Shown: positions 1 through 6,738, counted from the first letter of the stretch. The stretch: 7,674 nucleotides of DNA from an uncultured Collinsella sp. (GCA_902494855.1 CABUVC010000075.1:1-7674), one strand, 5' to 3'. Program-made: numbers and translations. Notes: a model not told the origin generated them from the letters alone.

Positions 1-40
1 CCGCCACGGAGACGTCTCCCTTCTCCGTGGCGGCACTTTT
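1..40 (+). terminator. Terminator-like hairpin at left window edge
   Basis: Bases 1-12 (CCGCCACGGAGA) are perfectly complementary to 22-33 (TCTCCGTGGCGG) with a 9-base loop. The stem is followed by CACTTTTG, which contains a short run of four T. This is the shape of an intrinsic terminator for a plus-strand gene ending just left of the window. The T-run is short, and the stem may continue beyond the edge, so its full length is unknown. It could instead be a bidirectional terminator or an unrelated repeat. Confidence 0.6.
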
Positions 41-63
41 GTGCGCAGGGGAGGAAGGGCCGC

Positions 64-219
64 CACGAAATCGGCCCATCTACTACGTTTAACCCCTTAC
101 CCCCAACCATGCCAAAAACGCGAAAACAAAATCGCAGGTAGAACGCCTGCAGTTTTCTGGAAAACAGGGGTATGGTCGGGGGTATCGAGTCAAACGTAGT
201 AGATGGGCCGATTTCGTGG
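64..219 (-). repeat. Long palindromic intergenic element, copy 1
   Basis: Bases 64-91 and 192-219 form a perfect 28-bp inverted repeat. Inside it, 99-111 pairs with 172-184 at 12 of 13 positions (a TACCCCC.ACCAT arm). At the tip, GCAGG (134-138) pairs with CCTGC (146-150), and a small GTTTT/AAAAC hairpin lies at 152-165. The whole 156 bp can fold into one long interrupted stem. Read on the minus strand it aligns with copy 2 at 312-465: both have TACTACG at the inner end of the outer arm, a CCGACCAT block, and a tip motif CGTTCTACCTGCG followed by RTTTTG (here 127-145, complement). It has no credible ORF and no transposase. It could be a MITE- or REP-like element, a structured RNA, or a 3'-end stabiliser or terminator. 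I cannot assign it to a named family. Confidence 0.75.
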
Positions 220-311
220 TTGGCGCCGTCAACCGATCTCCGCGGGCGGAAGAAAACGGATCATTTTGGTCCCGCGAGGCTGGCGGAGGCACTCGTGCGG
301 GGCTGCCCGAA

Positions 312-465
312 CAAAACTATGTCGGTTTACTACGACGAATTCGACATTCCCGACCATGGCTGCATTTTTCTAAATATTGCAAACGTTCTACCTGCGGTTT
401 TGCAAGCGCGCAATTTGCTGTGGTCGGAGACGGGCGATTCATCGTAGTAAACCGGCATAGTTTTG
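312..465 (+). repeat. Long palindromic intergenic element, copy 2
   Basis: Bases 312-335 and 442-465 are complementary at 23 of 24 positions, and the one exception is a G-U-type pair in RNA. Further in, GAAT (337-340) pairs with ATTC (437-440), and CCGACCA (350-356) pairs with TGGTCGG (421-427), extending to about 360/417 with two wobble pairs. The tip is TTGCAAA (377-383) with TTTGCAA (399-405), enclosing CGTTCTACCTGCG (384-396). The tip motif CGTTCTACCTGCGGTTTTG (384-402) matches copy 1 at 18 of 19 bases on the opposite strand. The outer arm differs from copy 1 apart from TACTACG. It lies in the 3' flank of the response-regulator gene, so on the minus strand it would be at the tail of that transcript. 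Confidence 0.75.
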
Positions 466-494
466 AAATGGCATTAAATCAGTAGCAGCCATTT
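466..494. terminator. Small hairpin beyond the two-component operon's 3' end
   Basis: AAATGGC (466-472) pairs with GCCATTT (488-494) across a 15-base loop, about 30 bases past the stop codon of the minus-strand regulator. The stem is AT-rich and has a short T-run only on the plus-strand side. It is a weak candidate for transcription termination, and it directly abuts copy 2 of the palindromic element, which could do the same job better. Confidence 0.3.
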
Positions 495-525
495 TGTAAC
501 GCCGGGGCAGTCGGTCTTCGAGCAA

Positions 526-1155
526 CTACCCTCGCAGATAGGCGATGGCGATTTGGGTGCGGTTGCGCAGGCCCATTTTGGCAAGGATTGAGCTGATGTG
601 GTTGCGCACGGTGCCTTCGCCCATATAGGCGGTGGCAGCGATCTCCTTGTTGTCGAGGCCGTGGGCGATGAGCTCGGCGACTTCGAACTCGCGGTCGGTC
701 AGGCCGGCAAAGGCTGCGGGCCGGTGGGTCGCACCGGCTTCAGCGTTCGCCCCATCAAAGTCGACATCCTCGATCGCCTTGCCCTCGAGCACGCGCTTGC
801 CAGCCATGACCTGCGCCAACGCTGGCGGAATGGCGGCGACATCGGTCTTGATTAAGTAGCCACGGGCACCCAGTTTGAGCGCCGACACAATGTACTCGTC
901 ATCCGAAAACGTGGTCAGGAACACCACGCGTGCTGCGGGGTCGCGCTCGAGGATCTCGCGTGCCGCCGAAAGGCCGTCACGCCCCGGCATCTGGATGTCG
1001 AGCAGCGCGATATCGGGTGCGTGTTCGGTGTAGAGCGCGACCGCGTCGTTGCCGTCGGCGCCGGTGCCCACGACTTCGATCTGCGGCTGGGCACCCAGGA
1101 TAATCTTGAGCGAATCGACCACCAAGCGGTCGTCGTCGACAACAATGAGCCTCAT
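526..1155 (-). CDS. NarL/LuxR-family response regulator
   Basis: This is a 209-residue cytoplasmic transcription regulator, the normal length for the NarL/FixJ class. Residues 1 to about 120 form the receiver: acidic pocket D7 and D8, phosphoacceptor D53 in LLDIQMPGRDG, switch residue T81 and lysine K103. After a linker rich in Ala, Asp and Gly (about 125-148), residues 150-207 form a LuxR-type helix-turn-helix, with the GLTDREFEVAELIAHG opening and recognition helix around 180-195 (EGTVRNHISSILAKMG). The start is ATG at 1155, overlapping the kinase stop as ATGA. An AAGGAG ribosome site lies at 1166-1171 (complement), 10 bases upstream. The partner is clearly the kinase just upstream. The likely target is the divergent ABC operon, by analogy with LnrK/LiaR-like systems; that is an inference. 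All catalytic residues are present. The family call is very sure; the regulon is unknown. Confidence 0.95.
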   Translation of the reverse strand: MRLIVVDDDRLVVDSLKIILGAQPQIEVVGTGADGNDAVALYTEHAPDIALLDIQMPGRDGLSAAREILERDPAARVVFLTTFSDDEYIVSALKLGARGYLIKTDVAAIPPALAQVMAGKRVLEGKAIEDVDFDGANAEAGATHRPAAFAGLTDREFEVAELIAHGLDNKEIAATAYMGEGTVRNHISSILAKMGLRNRTQIAIAYLRG

Positions 1156-2297
1156 CGGGCCTCATCTCCTTGCTGTTTTGGGACGGTGGCAAACACGCGC
1201 CAGCCGGGGGCACCGGCGCGTGGGCCGGCGGTGAAGGTTCCGCCAAGCGCCTCGACGCGCTCGCGCATGGAGCCGAGTCCCATGCCTTCTGCGGCGTTGC
1301 GGCTGTTCACCGGGGTCGCGCCGGCGCCGTCGTCGGTAACGATGAGCTGGTAAAACGACGGATGCTCCATGCATCGCACGGTAACGTTCTGAGCACGGGC
1401 GTGGCGCATGGTGTTGGAGAGCGCCTCGCGTAGAATCGCCGCAAAGCAGTTGGCTACGTTGGCGGGTGCATGCTCGGCCAAAACTTCAAGCTCAATCTGC
1501 GGGCCGCCGTCCGAGCGCGCGCCTTCAACAATGCGTTCGAGCTGCACGGAAAGGTCGACAGCGTTGTCGTTGAGCGCGTGGACGCTGGTGCGCACAAGCT
1601 GGAGCGCCTCGTCAACCGTGCGTTTGACGTCGGCGAAATCGGCGGCAACCCTGGGCTCGTCGGCGTGGACCACGCGTAGGGCTTCGGCCTGCAGTGAAGC
1701 GCGCGTGAGCTGGTGCCCGACGTTATCGTGGATCTCGCGCGCGATGCGGGCGCGTTCGGCGAGCGTCGCGAGCTCGACTTCGTAGTCCTGGCGGTCGGCG
1801 AGGTCGCGGTTGCGCGCTTCGAGCGCGAGGGCTCGTTCTTGCAGCTCGTCGCGGGTACGGCGCATGCGCTGTTGCTCGCGCTCCAGTTGGGCGGTACGTA
1901 GCGATAGCAAGGTGGCGGCAACCGAAAGGATGGCGGTCAGCAGGAGCGTTCGGGTGGTGAGCGCGCCGCCGCGAAGGTCCGCGACAAGCGCGCAGACAAA
2001 CACGGCGCCAATCGCCAGCGCGGGCCAGATGCGTTCACGGCGCACGCGTCGCGCGATGTCATAGAGGGCGAGAGGCGCAAACGGCACAAACGGCGGCACG
2101 ACGACGGCCGCGATGATGTAAGCGCAGCTCGCGGCCTCGCTCGCGCGCCGGGTGCGTTTCCCCTGTGTGACCTCGGCCAGCGAGGTGGCAATAATGCCAA
2201 GGCAAAACGCCACAACCAGACGAGCGTCCACGGCAAGACCCATGGCGGCCGCAATACAGCACGCCAGCACGATCGATTTGTCGAAAAGCCTGTTCAT
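1152..2297 (-). CDS. Membrane sensor histidine kinase (NarL-type partner, HisKA_3)
   Basis: A 381-residue kinase that autophosphorylates and passes phosphate to the regulator encoded next to it. The N-terminal third is hydrophobic, with segments near 8-23, 27-41, 56-80 (long, with a central PP, perhaps two short helices), 91-107 and 117-133, so five or six passes. The loops are short and there is no extracytoplasmic sensor domain. A charged coiled-coil-like linker (134-180) leads to the H-box ERARIAREIHDNVGHQLT, with phospho-acceptor His190. The HATPase module follows: N-box around REALSNTMRHA (N295), D-box TDDGAGA (321-327) and G-box GMGLGSMRERVEALGG (338-353). I chose ATG at 2297 (MNRLFDKSIV) because hydrophobic sequence begins right after it. 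A longer reading from ATG 2402 adds 35 Pro/Gly/Arg-rich residues that look non-coding. There is no ribosome site before 2297, but a TACAAT box sits 6 bases upstream, suggesting a leaderless message. Likely sensing is within the membrane, as in LiaS/LnrJ/DesK-like kinases. Confidence 0.93.
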   Translation of the reverse strand: MNRLFDKSIVLACCIAAAMGLAVDARLVVAFCLGIIATSLAEVTQGKRTRRASEAASCAYIIAAVVVPPFVPFAPLALYDIARRVRRERIWPALAIGAVFVCALVADLRGGALTTRTLLLTAILSVAATLLSLRTAQLEREQQRMRRTRDELQERALALEARNRDLADRQDYEVELATLAERARIAREIHDNVGHQLTRASLQAEALRVVHADEPRVAADFADVKRTVDEALQLVRTSVHALNDNAVDLSVQLERIVEGARSDGGPQIELEVLAEHAPANVANCFAAILREALSNTMRHARAQNVTVRCMEHPSFYQLIVTDDGAGATPVNSRNAAEGMGLGSMRERVEALGGTFTAGPRAGAPGWRVFATVPKQQGDEAR

Positions 2298-2495
2298 ACG
2301 GGTATTGTACGCGAAGCCGCGCGTGGTGGAGGGGCCACCCGGAGCAACCGTGACATTCCTCCCACGCGGCAAAGCGGGGGCACCGGCGGGCCGCGCGACC
2401 AAGCCCTACACTCGTGACAAAGCTCACTGGTGCGCGCCGGCGGCTCCTGCGATGATGCAATCGTACCGGGCCGCAATCAACAGAAGGGCCGCCTC
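2298..2495. promoter_or_regulatory. Divergent control region between sensor pair and ABC operon
   Basis: This 198-bp stretch separates the start codons of the kinase (minus strand) and the ABC ATPase (plus strand), so it must hold the promoter or promoters for both directions. Two direct copies of CGTGACA occur at 2349-2355 and 2413-2419, 64 bp apart (about six helical turns). They could be regulator half-sites, or chance. I see no strong sigma-70-type promoter for the plus-strand operon. A GAAGGG ribosome site lies about nine bases before ATG 2496. No small gene is apparent. Confidence 0.4.
2304..2309 (-). promoter_or_regulatory. Candidate -10 box for a leaderless kinase message
   Basis: On the minus strand the hexamer TACAAT ends six bases before the chosen kinase ATG (2297), so transcription would begin at about the A of the start codon. 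No Shine-Dalgarno-like sequence lies in the few intervening bases. No convincing -35 box is seen at 16-18 bp: the hexamer at 17-bp spacing is CCTCCA. Leaderless genes are common in actinobacteria, which makes this plausible, but it rests on one hexamer. Confidence 0.4.
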
Positions 2496-3434
2496 ATGAC
2501 AGATATCGTCCGCGTCGAAAACCTCGTCAAGCGCTACGACGACCTTATCGCGCTCGACCACTTTAACCTGAGCATCGCCCCCGGCGAGATCTTTGGCCTG
2601 CTGGGCCCCAACGGCTCGGGCAAGACCACGTCCATCAACTGTATCCTGCAGCTGCTCGCCTACGACAAGGGCACCATCGAGCTGTTCGGCGAGCCCATGA
2701 CGCCCGCCCGCTACGACCTCAAGCGCCGCATCGGTGTGGTGCCGCAGCAGGTGGCGGTATTCGCCGAGCTCACCGTGCGCGAGAATATCGACTATTTCTG
2801 CAGCCTTTACGTTAGCGACCGTAAGCGCCGCCGTGCGCTGGTGGACGAGGCGATCGACTTTGTCGGGCTGGGCGACTTTGCCAAGTTCCGCCCCGGCAAG
2901 CTCTCGGGCGGCCTGGCACGTCGCCTCAACATTGCCTGCGGCATTGCGCACAAGCCCGAGCTCATCTTCTTCGACGAGCCCACGGTGGCGGTCGACCCGC
3001 AGAGCCGCAACGCCATCCTGGAGGGCATCTGCCGTCTGTGCGACGAAGGGGCCACGGTGGTGTATACCAGCCATTACATGGAGGAAGTCGAGCAGATCTG
3101 CAGCCGCATCATGATCATGGATGGCGGGCGCGTGCTGGCGCAGGGCACCAACGACGAGCTCAAGCGCATGATCCAGATGGGCGAGAAGATTGTAATCGAG
3201 GTCGGTGAGGTGCCGAGTGCGGCACTTGCTGCCGTTGCGAGTCTGCCGCATGTCCTGGACTTGGCGGCGACGGCGGGCCAGCTCACGTTTTCGTGCGAAG
3301 CGAGCCCGCATAACCTGACCGACATCCTCGACGCGCTGCGCTCGTACGATGTGCCGCTCGGCCGCATCTACTCCGAGCCGCCGACCCTCAACGACGTGTT
3401 CCTCGAGATCACCGGCCGCGAGCTGCGCGACTAG
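2496..3434 (+). CDS. ABC transporter ATP-binding protein (DrrA/LnrL-like)
   Basis: A 312-residue ATPase that should power the two ABC-2 permeases encoded directly after it. Visible motifs: A-loop Tyr14, Walker A GPNGSGKT (37-44), Q-loop at Q84/Q85 (VVPQQ), signature LSGGLARR (136-143), Walker B LIFFDEP (156-162) with catalytic Glu161, D-loop Asp167 and switch His193. Residues from about 230 form the extra C-terminal domain seen in drug- and antibiotic-export ATPases, ending PTLNDVFLEITGREL. The usual Gly in the EPTVGxDP stretch is Ala165 here, a mild change. I chose ATG 2496 (MTDIVRVENL), since family homology starts there and GAAGGG precedes it; an in-frame ATG at 2430 would add 22 unrelated residues. 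The stop at 3432-3434 lies nine bases before the next gene. It is divergent from the two-component system, which probably controls it. Substrate unknown; the closest functional analogy is LnrL. Confidence 0.93.
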   Translation: MTDIVRVENLVKRYDDLIALDHFNLSIAPGEIFGLLGPNGSGKTTSINCILQLLAYDKGTIELFGEPMTPARYDLKRRIGVVPQQVAVFAELTVRENIDYFCSLYVSDRKRRRALVDEAIDFVGLGDFAKFRPGKLSGGLARRLNIACGIAHKPELIFFDEPTVAVDPQSRNAILEGICRLCDEGATVVYTSHYMEEVEQICSRIMIMDGGRVLAQGTNDELKRMIQMGEKIVIEVGEVPSAALAAVASLPHVLDLAATAGQLTFSCEASPHNLTDILDALRSYDVPLGRIYSEPPTLNDVFLEITGRELRD

Positions 3435-3443
3435 GGGGCGGCC

Positions 3444-4631
3444 ATGTTCAACACTATTATCATCACGGTCAAGACGCTGCTGCGTCGGCCGAGCACGTGG
3501 GTCTGGGGCGCTCTCTTTCCCATCGCGCTTTCCACGATGTTCATGTTTATGTTTGCGAACCTCAGCTCCGACGGCACGGTCGACCCGGTACCGGTTGCCG
3601 TCGTCGCCGACGAAGCCTGGGATGCCTCGACCTTTAAGGACGTGGCAACGTCGCTTGCCAAGGAGGGCGACGATCAGCTGCTCGAGATCCACGAGTGCGA
3701 CGACGCGGCCGCCGCGGACCACGCGCTCAAGGCCGGTGAGGTTGCGGGCATCTATACGGTCGACGCTGCGGGTACGCCCAAGCTCATGCTGCTTTCGAGC
3801 TACGGCAGCTCGCGTGCCTCGTCGGTACTCACCGACCGCAGCATCCTTGAGACGGTGGCGAGCTCGTATACGCAAAATGCTGAGCTTATGGCGCAGATTG
3901 CCCAGGACGACCCGGCGGCGCTCGCCGACCCGGAGGCGGTTGCGCGCGCCCTGTCGCTCGAAGGCGGAACCTGCCGCGTAAGCCTGACACGCACCACGCC
4001 CGATGGCACGGTCATCTACTATTACGCGCTTTTTGGCCTGGTCGCGATGATGTCTACAGAGTTTGCCGCCTTGAGCGTCGTCGACCTGCAGCCCAATCTG
4101 TCTGGCCTTGGCGCGCGCCGCTGCGTGGGTGGCCTTTCCAAGACGGCGTCGCTGGCCGGCATCTTTGTCGGCTCGTGGCTGGTCTCCTTTGCCTCAATGA
4201 CGATCGCGATCGGCTACGTGCGCCTGGTCGTGGGCGTCGACTTTGGCGGGCGCGAGGGGCTGTGTCTGGTGGGCGGCGCCGCTTCCGCGCTTGCCGCCAC
4301 GGGCCTGGGGCTCTTTGTGGGCACGCTTCCCGTTAAGGGCGGCAAGGCGTCCAAGTCTGGCATCCTCACGGGCTTTGCCACCACGTGCGCACTGTTCGCC
4401 GGCCTCTACGGCGAGCCAGCGATGGCGCTTGCCGATGACGTTGCCCGCGCCTGCCCGGTCGAGTGCTGGCTCAACCCCGTCAAGCTTATCTGCGACATGT
4501 TCAACCGCCTGTATTTCTTTGAGGACCTGGGACCTTTTGCCGTTCGCGCCGGCGCGCTGGTCCTGATGACCCTGGTGCTTGTCGCCGCCGCCACGCTGAT
4601 CTTTGGAAGGAGCCGCTATGAGCACCTTTAA
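3444..4631 (+). CDS. ABC-2 type permease, first of pair
   Basis: A 395-residue membrane protein that forms part of the transport channel with the next gene product and the preceding ATPase. The layout is that of the ABC2_membrane_3 family: one N-terminal membrane helix (about 18-38), a large outside domain (about 41-188), then five helices near 190-212, 236-262, 274-294, 305-325 and 366-388. The outside domain has just two cysteines, C85 and C177, which could form a disulfide. The segment ECWLNPVKLICDMFNRLYFF (340-359) resembles the conserved amphipathic part of ABC-2 permeases before the last helix. The ATG at 3444 is preceded by AGGGGGCG, overlapping the ATPase stop. The 3' end overlaps the second permease by 14 bases, so the two are likely translated in a coupled way. 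Direction (export) is inferred from the family; the substrate is unknown. Confidence 0.9.
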   Translation: MFNTIIITVKTLLRRPSTWVWGALFPIALSTMFMFMFANLSSDGTVDPVPVAVVADEAWDASTFKDVATSLAKEGDDQLLEIHECDDAAAADHALKAGEVAGIYTVDAAGTPKLMLLSSYGSSRASSVLTDRSILETVASSYTQNAELMAQIAQDDPAALADPEAVARALSLEGGTCRVSLTRTTPDGTVIYYYALFGLVAMMSTEFAALSVVDLQPNLSGLGARRCVGGLSKTASLAGIFVGSWLVSFASMTIAIGYVRLVVGVDFGGREGLCLVGGAASALAATGLGLFVGTLPVKGGKASKSGILTGFATTCALFAGLYGEPAMALADDVARACPVECWLNPVKLICDMFNRLYFFEDLGPFAVRAGALVLMTLVLVAAATLIFGRSRYEHL

Positions 4632-5823
4632 GACCGCGCTTCGCATGGCGCTCGCGCACCCGCTCTATCTGCTCATCTACACGGTGTTCATTTCGCTCAT
4701 GGGCGTATTCATCGCGGCATCGGTGAGCTGGAACTCGTCGCAGCTCACCGAGTACAAGCCCTACGATGCCAACGTGATCGTGGTCGACCGCGACAATAGC
4801 GACCTTTCGCGGGCACTCACCAAGCACCTGGGCTCACGCTTTGACCTGGTCACGGGGGTCGGCGATGACACGTACGACCTTGCGGACGCGCTCTCCAAGA
4901 GCAACAGCGCCAAGGGCAGCGCCGACTGCGTGTTCTTTATCCCGGAGGGGTTTGAGGACGACCTCGTTGCAGCCGCCCGAGCGGGGGAGGCCCTGCCCAA
5001 GCTCGATGTGACCTACGGTGCCGGCACCATGGCGGCGGCGCTTTCGTCTGCCGAGGCCTCGCGCTGGATTTCGCTCGCGGGCGCTGCAGCGGCCCTAGAG
5101 CCCGCCGCCTCTAATGGCAGCGTCGCCAAGGCCGCCGAGCATGCCGCCGCCAAGCGCGCCGAGGTCCAGATTGAGCAGGTCAAGGTTGGTTCGACTGCCG
5201 CCGCCATGCTCAAGTCGTATTTCAACTTTGGCGCGTACGCGATTATCTCGTCGGTCATCGTGTCGGTGGGGCTGGTGTTCTCGGGCATGAACGAGCCCGA
5301 GCGCGTGCGTCGTATGGATGCCGGCCCAATCTCCGAGCGCCGGCGTTCGCTCGCCGTGTTTGCGGCCGCCACTGTGATCACCGTCTGCATCTGGTTTGTG
5401 TCGAGCATGATGGGCGTCGTGGGCTTTGCCGGCGCGGTTGCCGAGGTCGGCGTGGGTCGTGTGTGCCTGGCGCTGGCGACGACGTTTGCCCTGGCGTGCA
5501 CGCCTCTGGCCGTTGGCTTTGCGCTGTCGAGCCTGGGTGCGCGCGAGGAGCTGCTTAACGGTGTGGGCAACCTGCTCGGCATGCTCATGACGTTTTTGGG
5601 CGGCGCTTGGATGCCGCTGTCGCTGATGGGCTCGGCCGTGCAGACGGTGGCGCACTTTGTGCCGACGTATTGGGTGAACGACGCGATTGGCAAGGCGCTC
5701 GCTTCGGATCTGACGTCCACCGTGTTGGGCGACATCGCCTGCGACCTGGGCGTCACCGTGCTCTTCGCCGCCGCCATTGCCGCCGTAGGCCTGGCCCTCT
5801 CGCGCGCCAAATCCCGCGCCTAA
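4618..5823 (+). CDS. ABC-2 type permease, second of pair
   Basis: A 401-residue membrane protein and the likely heterodimer partner of the preceding permease. It has the same plan: a membrane helix at about 16-36, an outside domain at about 37-203 (Ala/Ser-rich between 135 and 200, one cysteine, C104), then helices near 204-223, 246-268, 281-303, 314-336 and 374-394. The stretch from 328 to 352 (GGAWMPLSLM, then HFVPTYW) matches the typical ABC-2 permease signature before the last helix. The start is ATG 4618 (MSTFKTALRM), because a strong GGAAGGAG ribosome site at 4605-4612 sits five bases upstream. A TTG at 4603 would place the start before that site. The start lies inside the end of the first permease gene. 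It ends the operon: next comes a repeat-rich gap and a new promoter. Function inferred as lipid, amphiphile or antimicrobial export in the LnrN manner. Confidence 0.9.
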   Translation: MSTFKTALRMALAHPLYLLIYTVFISLMGVFIAASVSWNSSQLTEYKPYDANVIVVDRDNSDLSRALTKHLGSRFDLVTGVGDDTYDLADALSKSNSAKGSADCVFFIPEGFEDDLVAAARAGEALPKLDVTYGAGTMAAALSSAEASRWISLAGAAAALEPAASNGSVAKAAEHAAAKRAEVQIEQVKVGSTAAAMLKSYFNFGAYAIISSVIVSVGLVFSGMNEPERVRRMDAGPISERRRSLAVFAAATVITVCIWFVSSMMGVVGFAGAVAEVGVGRVCLALATTFALACTPLAVGFALSSLGAREELLNGVGNLLGMLMTFLGGAWMPLSLMGSAVQTVAHFVPTYWVNDAIGKALASDLTSTVLGDIACDLGVTVLFAAAIAAVGLALSRAKSRA

Positions 5824-5837
5824 CCACCTGGTCATTC

Positions 5838-5949
5838 AAGAACGTCCCCAACGACTAGTCCCGGCAGGAAAGGAACGTCCCCAAGTGCCGGGTGGCGAAA
5901 GAGTGTCCCAGGCGACTAGTCGTTTATGAACACCCCCAATGACTTGTTT
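5838..5949 (+). repeat. Degenerate tandem GTCCCC / GACTAGTC repeat cluster
   Basis: Four related blocks follow one another at 27-33 bp spacing: AACGTCCCC at 5841 and 5874, AGTGTCCC at 5902, and AACACCCCC at 5929. Three are followed by GACTAGTC or a near match: CGACTAGTC at 5852, CGACTAGTCG at 5913 (a perfect 10-base palindrome) and TGACTTGTT at 5940. The cluster also folds back: AACGACTAGTC (5850-5860) is perfectly complementary to 5914-5924, and CCGGCA (5861-5866) to TGCCGG (5886-5891). It sits between the end of one operon and the promoter of the next. It could be a dispersed genomic repeat, a transcription barrier or a binding-site array. I do not recognise a named family. Confidence 0.6.
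5850..5925 (+). terminator. Possible operon-end fold-back
   Basis: The nested inverted repeats (11 perfect pairs, 5850-5860 with 5914-5924, and an inner CCGGCA/TGCCGG stem) end in GTTTATG just past the second permease gene. As RNA this could form a hairpin ending a plus-strand transcript. The outer loop is large (53 bases) and the T-run is only three long, so it would be a poor classical terminator. It is listed because no better terminator is seen between the two operons. Confidence 0.3.
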
Positions 5950-5976
5950 GAAAAACAGTTCACCTAGGTTTACTAT
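5948..5976 (+). promoter_or_regulatory. Sigma-70-type promoter for the second ABC system
   Basis: TTGAAA (5948-5953) and TACTAT (5971-5976) are spaced by exactly 17 bp in an AT-rich patch of otherwise GC-rich DNA, giving a transcription start near 5983 and a leader of about 35 bases. A second, overlapping -10 candidate, TATAAA (5982-5987), has a weaker TTCACC at 5959-5964, 17 bp upstream. The start codon at 6017 has a GGGGG ribosome site at 6008-6012. Confidence 0.6.
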
Positions 5977-6016
5977 TACCCTATAAAAGTAGCAACAGGC
6001 TAACAATGGGGGTAGT

Positions 6017-6730
<714 letters not shown>

Positions 6731-6738
6731 GCGGCGCC

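Noticed and set aside
61..465. CRISPR array
   Set aside because: The repeated blocks are two inverted palindromic elements, not regularly spaced direct repeats with unique spacers, and no cas gene is present.
89..485. Short open frames (67-91 codons) on both strands of the left intergenic region
   Set aside because: They run straight through the palindromic elements, change frame relative to each other, and show no coding bias or ribosome site that fits.
2298..2402. 35-residue upstream extension of the kinase (ATG 2402)
   Set aside because: The extra residues are Pro/Gly/Arg-rich with no domain, and the hydrophobic N-terminus plus the TACAAT box favour ATG 2297.
2424..3875. 483-codon minus-strand open frame opposite the first ATPase and the first permease
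   Set aside because: It is antisense to two genes with complete family motifs, is rich in Arg, His, Asp, Val and Ala as expected of a reverse frame in GC-rich coding DNA, and shows no domain.
5013..5835. Minus-strand open frames of 265 and 246 codons opposite the second permease
   Set aside because: Both overlap a clear membrane protein gene; their low-complexity Thr/Ala/Arg or His/Arg/Gly make-up is typical of shadow frames.
5838..5949. CRISPR-like short array
   Set aside because: Units are degenerate, spacing varies between 27 and 33 bp, and the intervals are themselves partly repeated.
5967..5999. Possible operator palindrome around GTTTACTA...AGTAGCAAC
   Set aside because: The two halves match only with gaps and mismatches; not better than expected in an AT-rich promoter patch.
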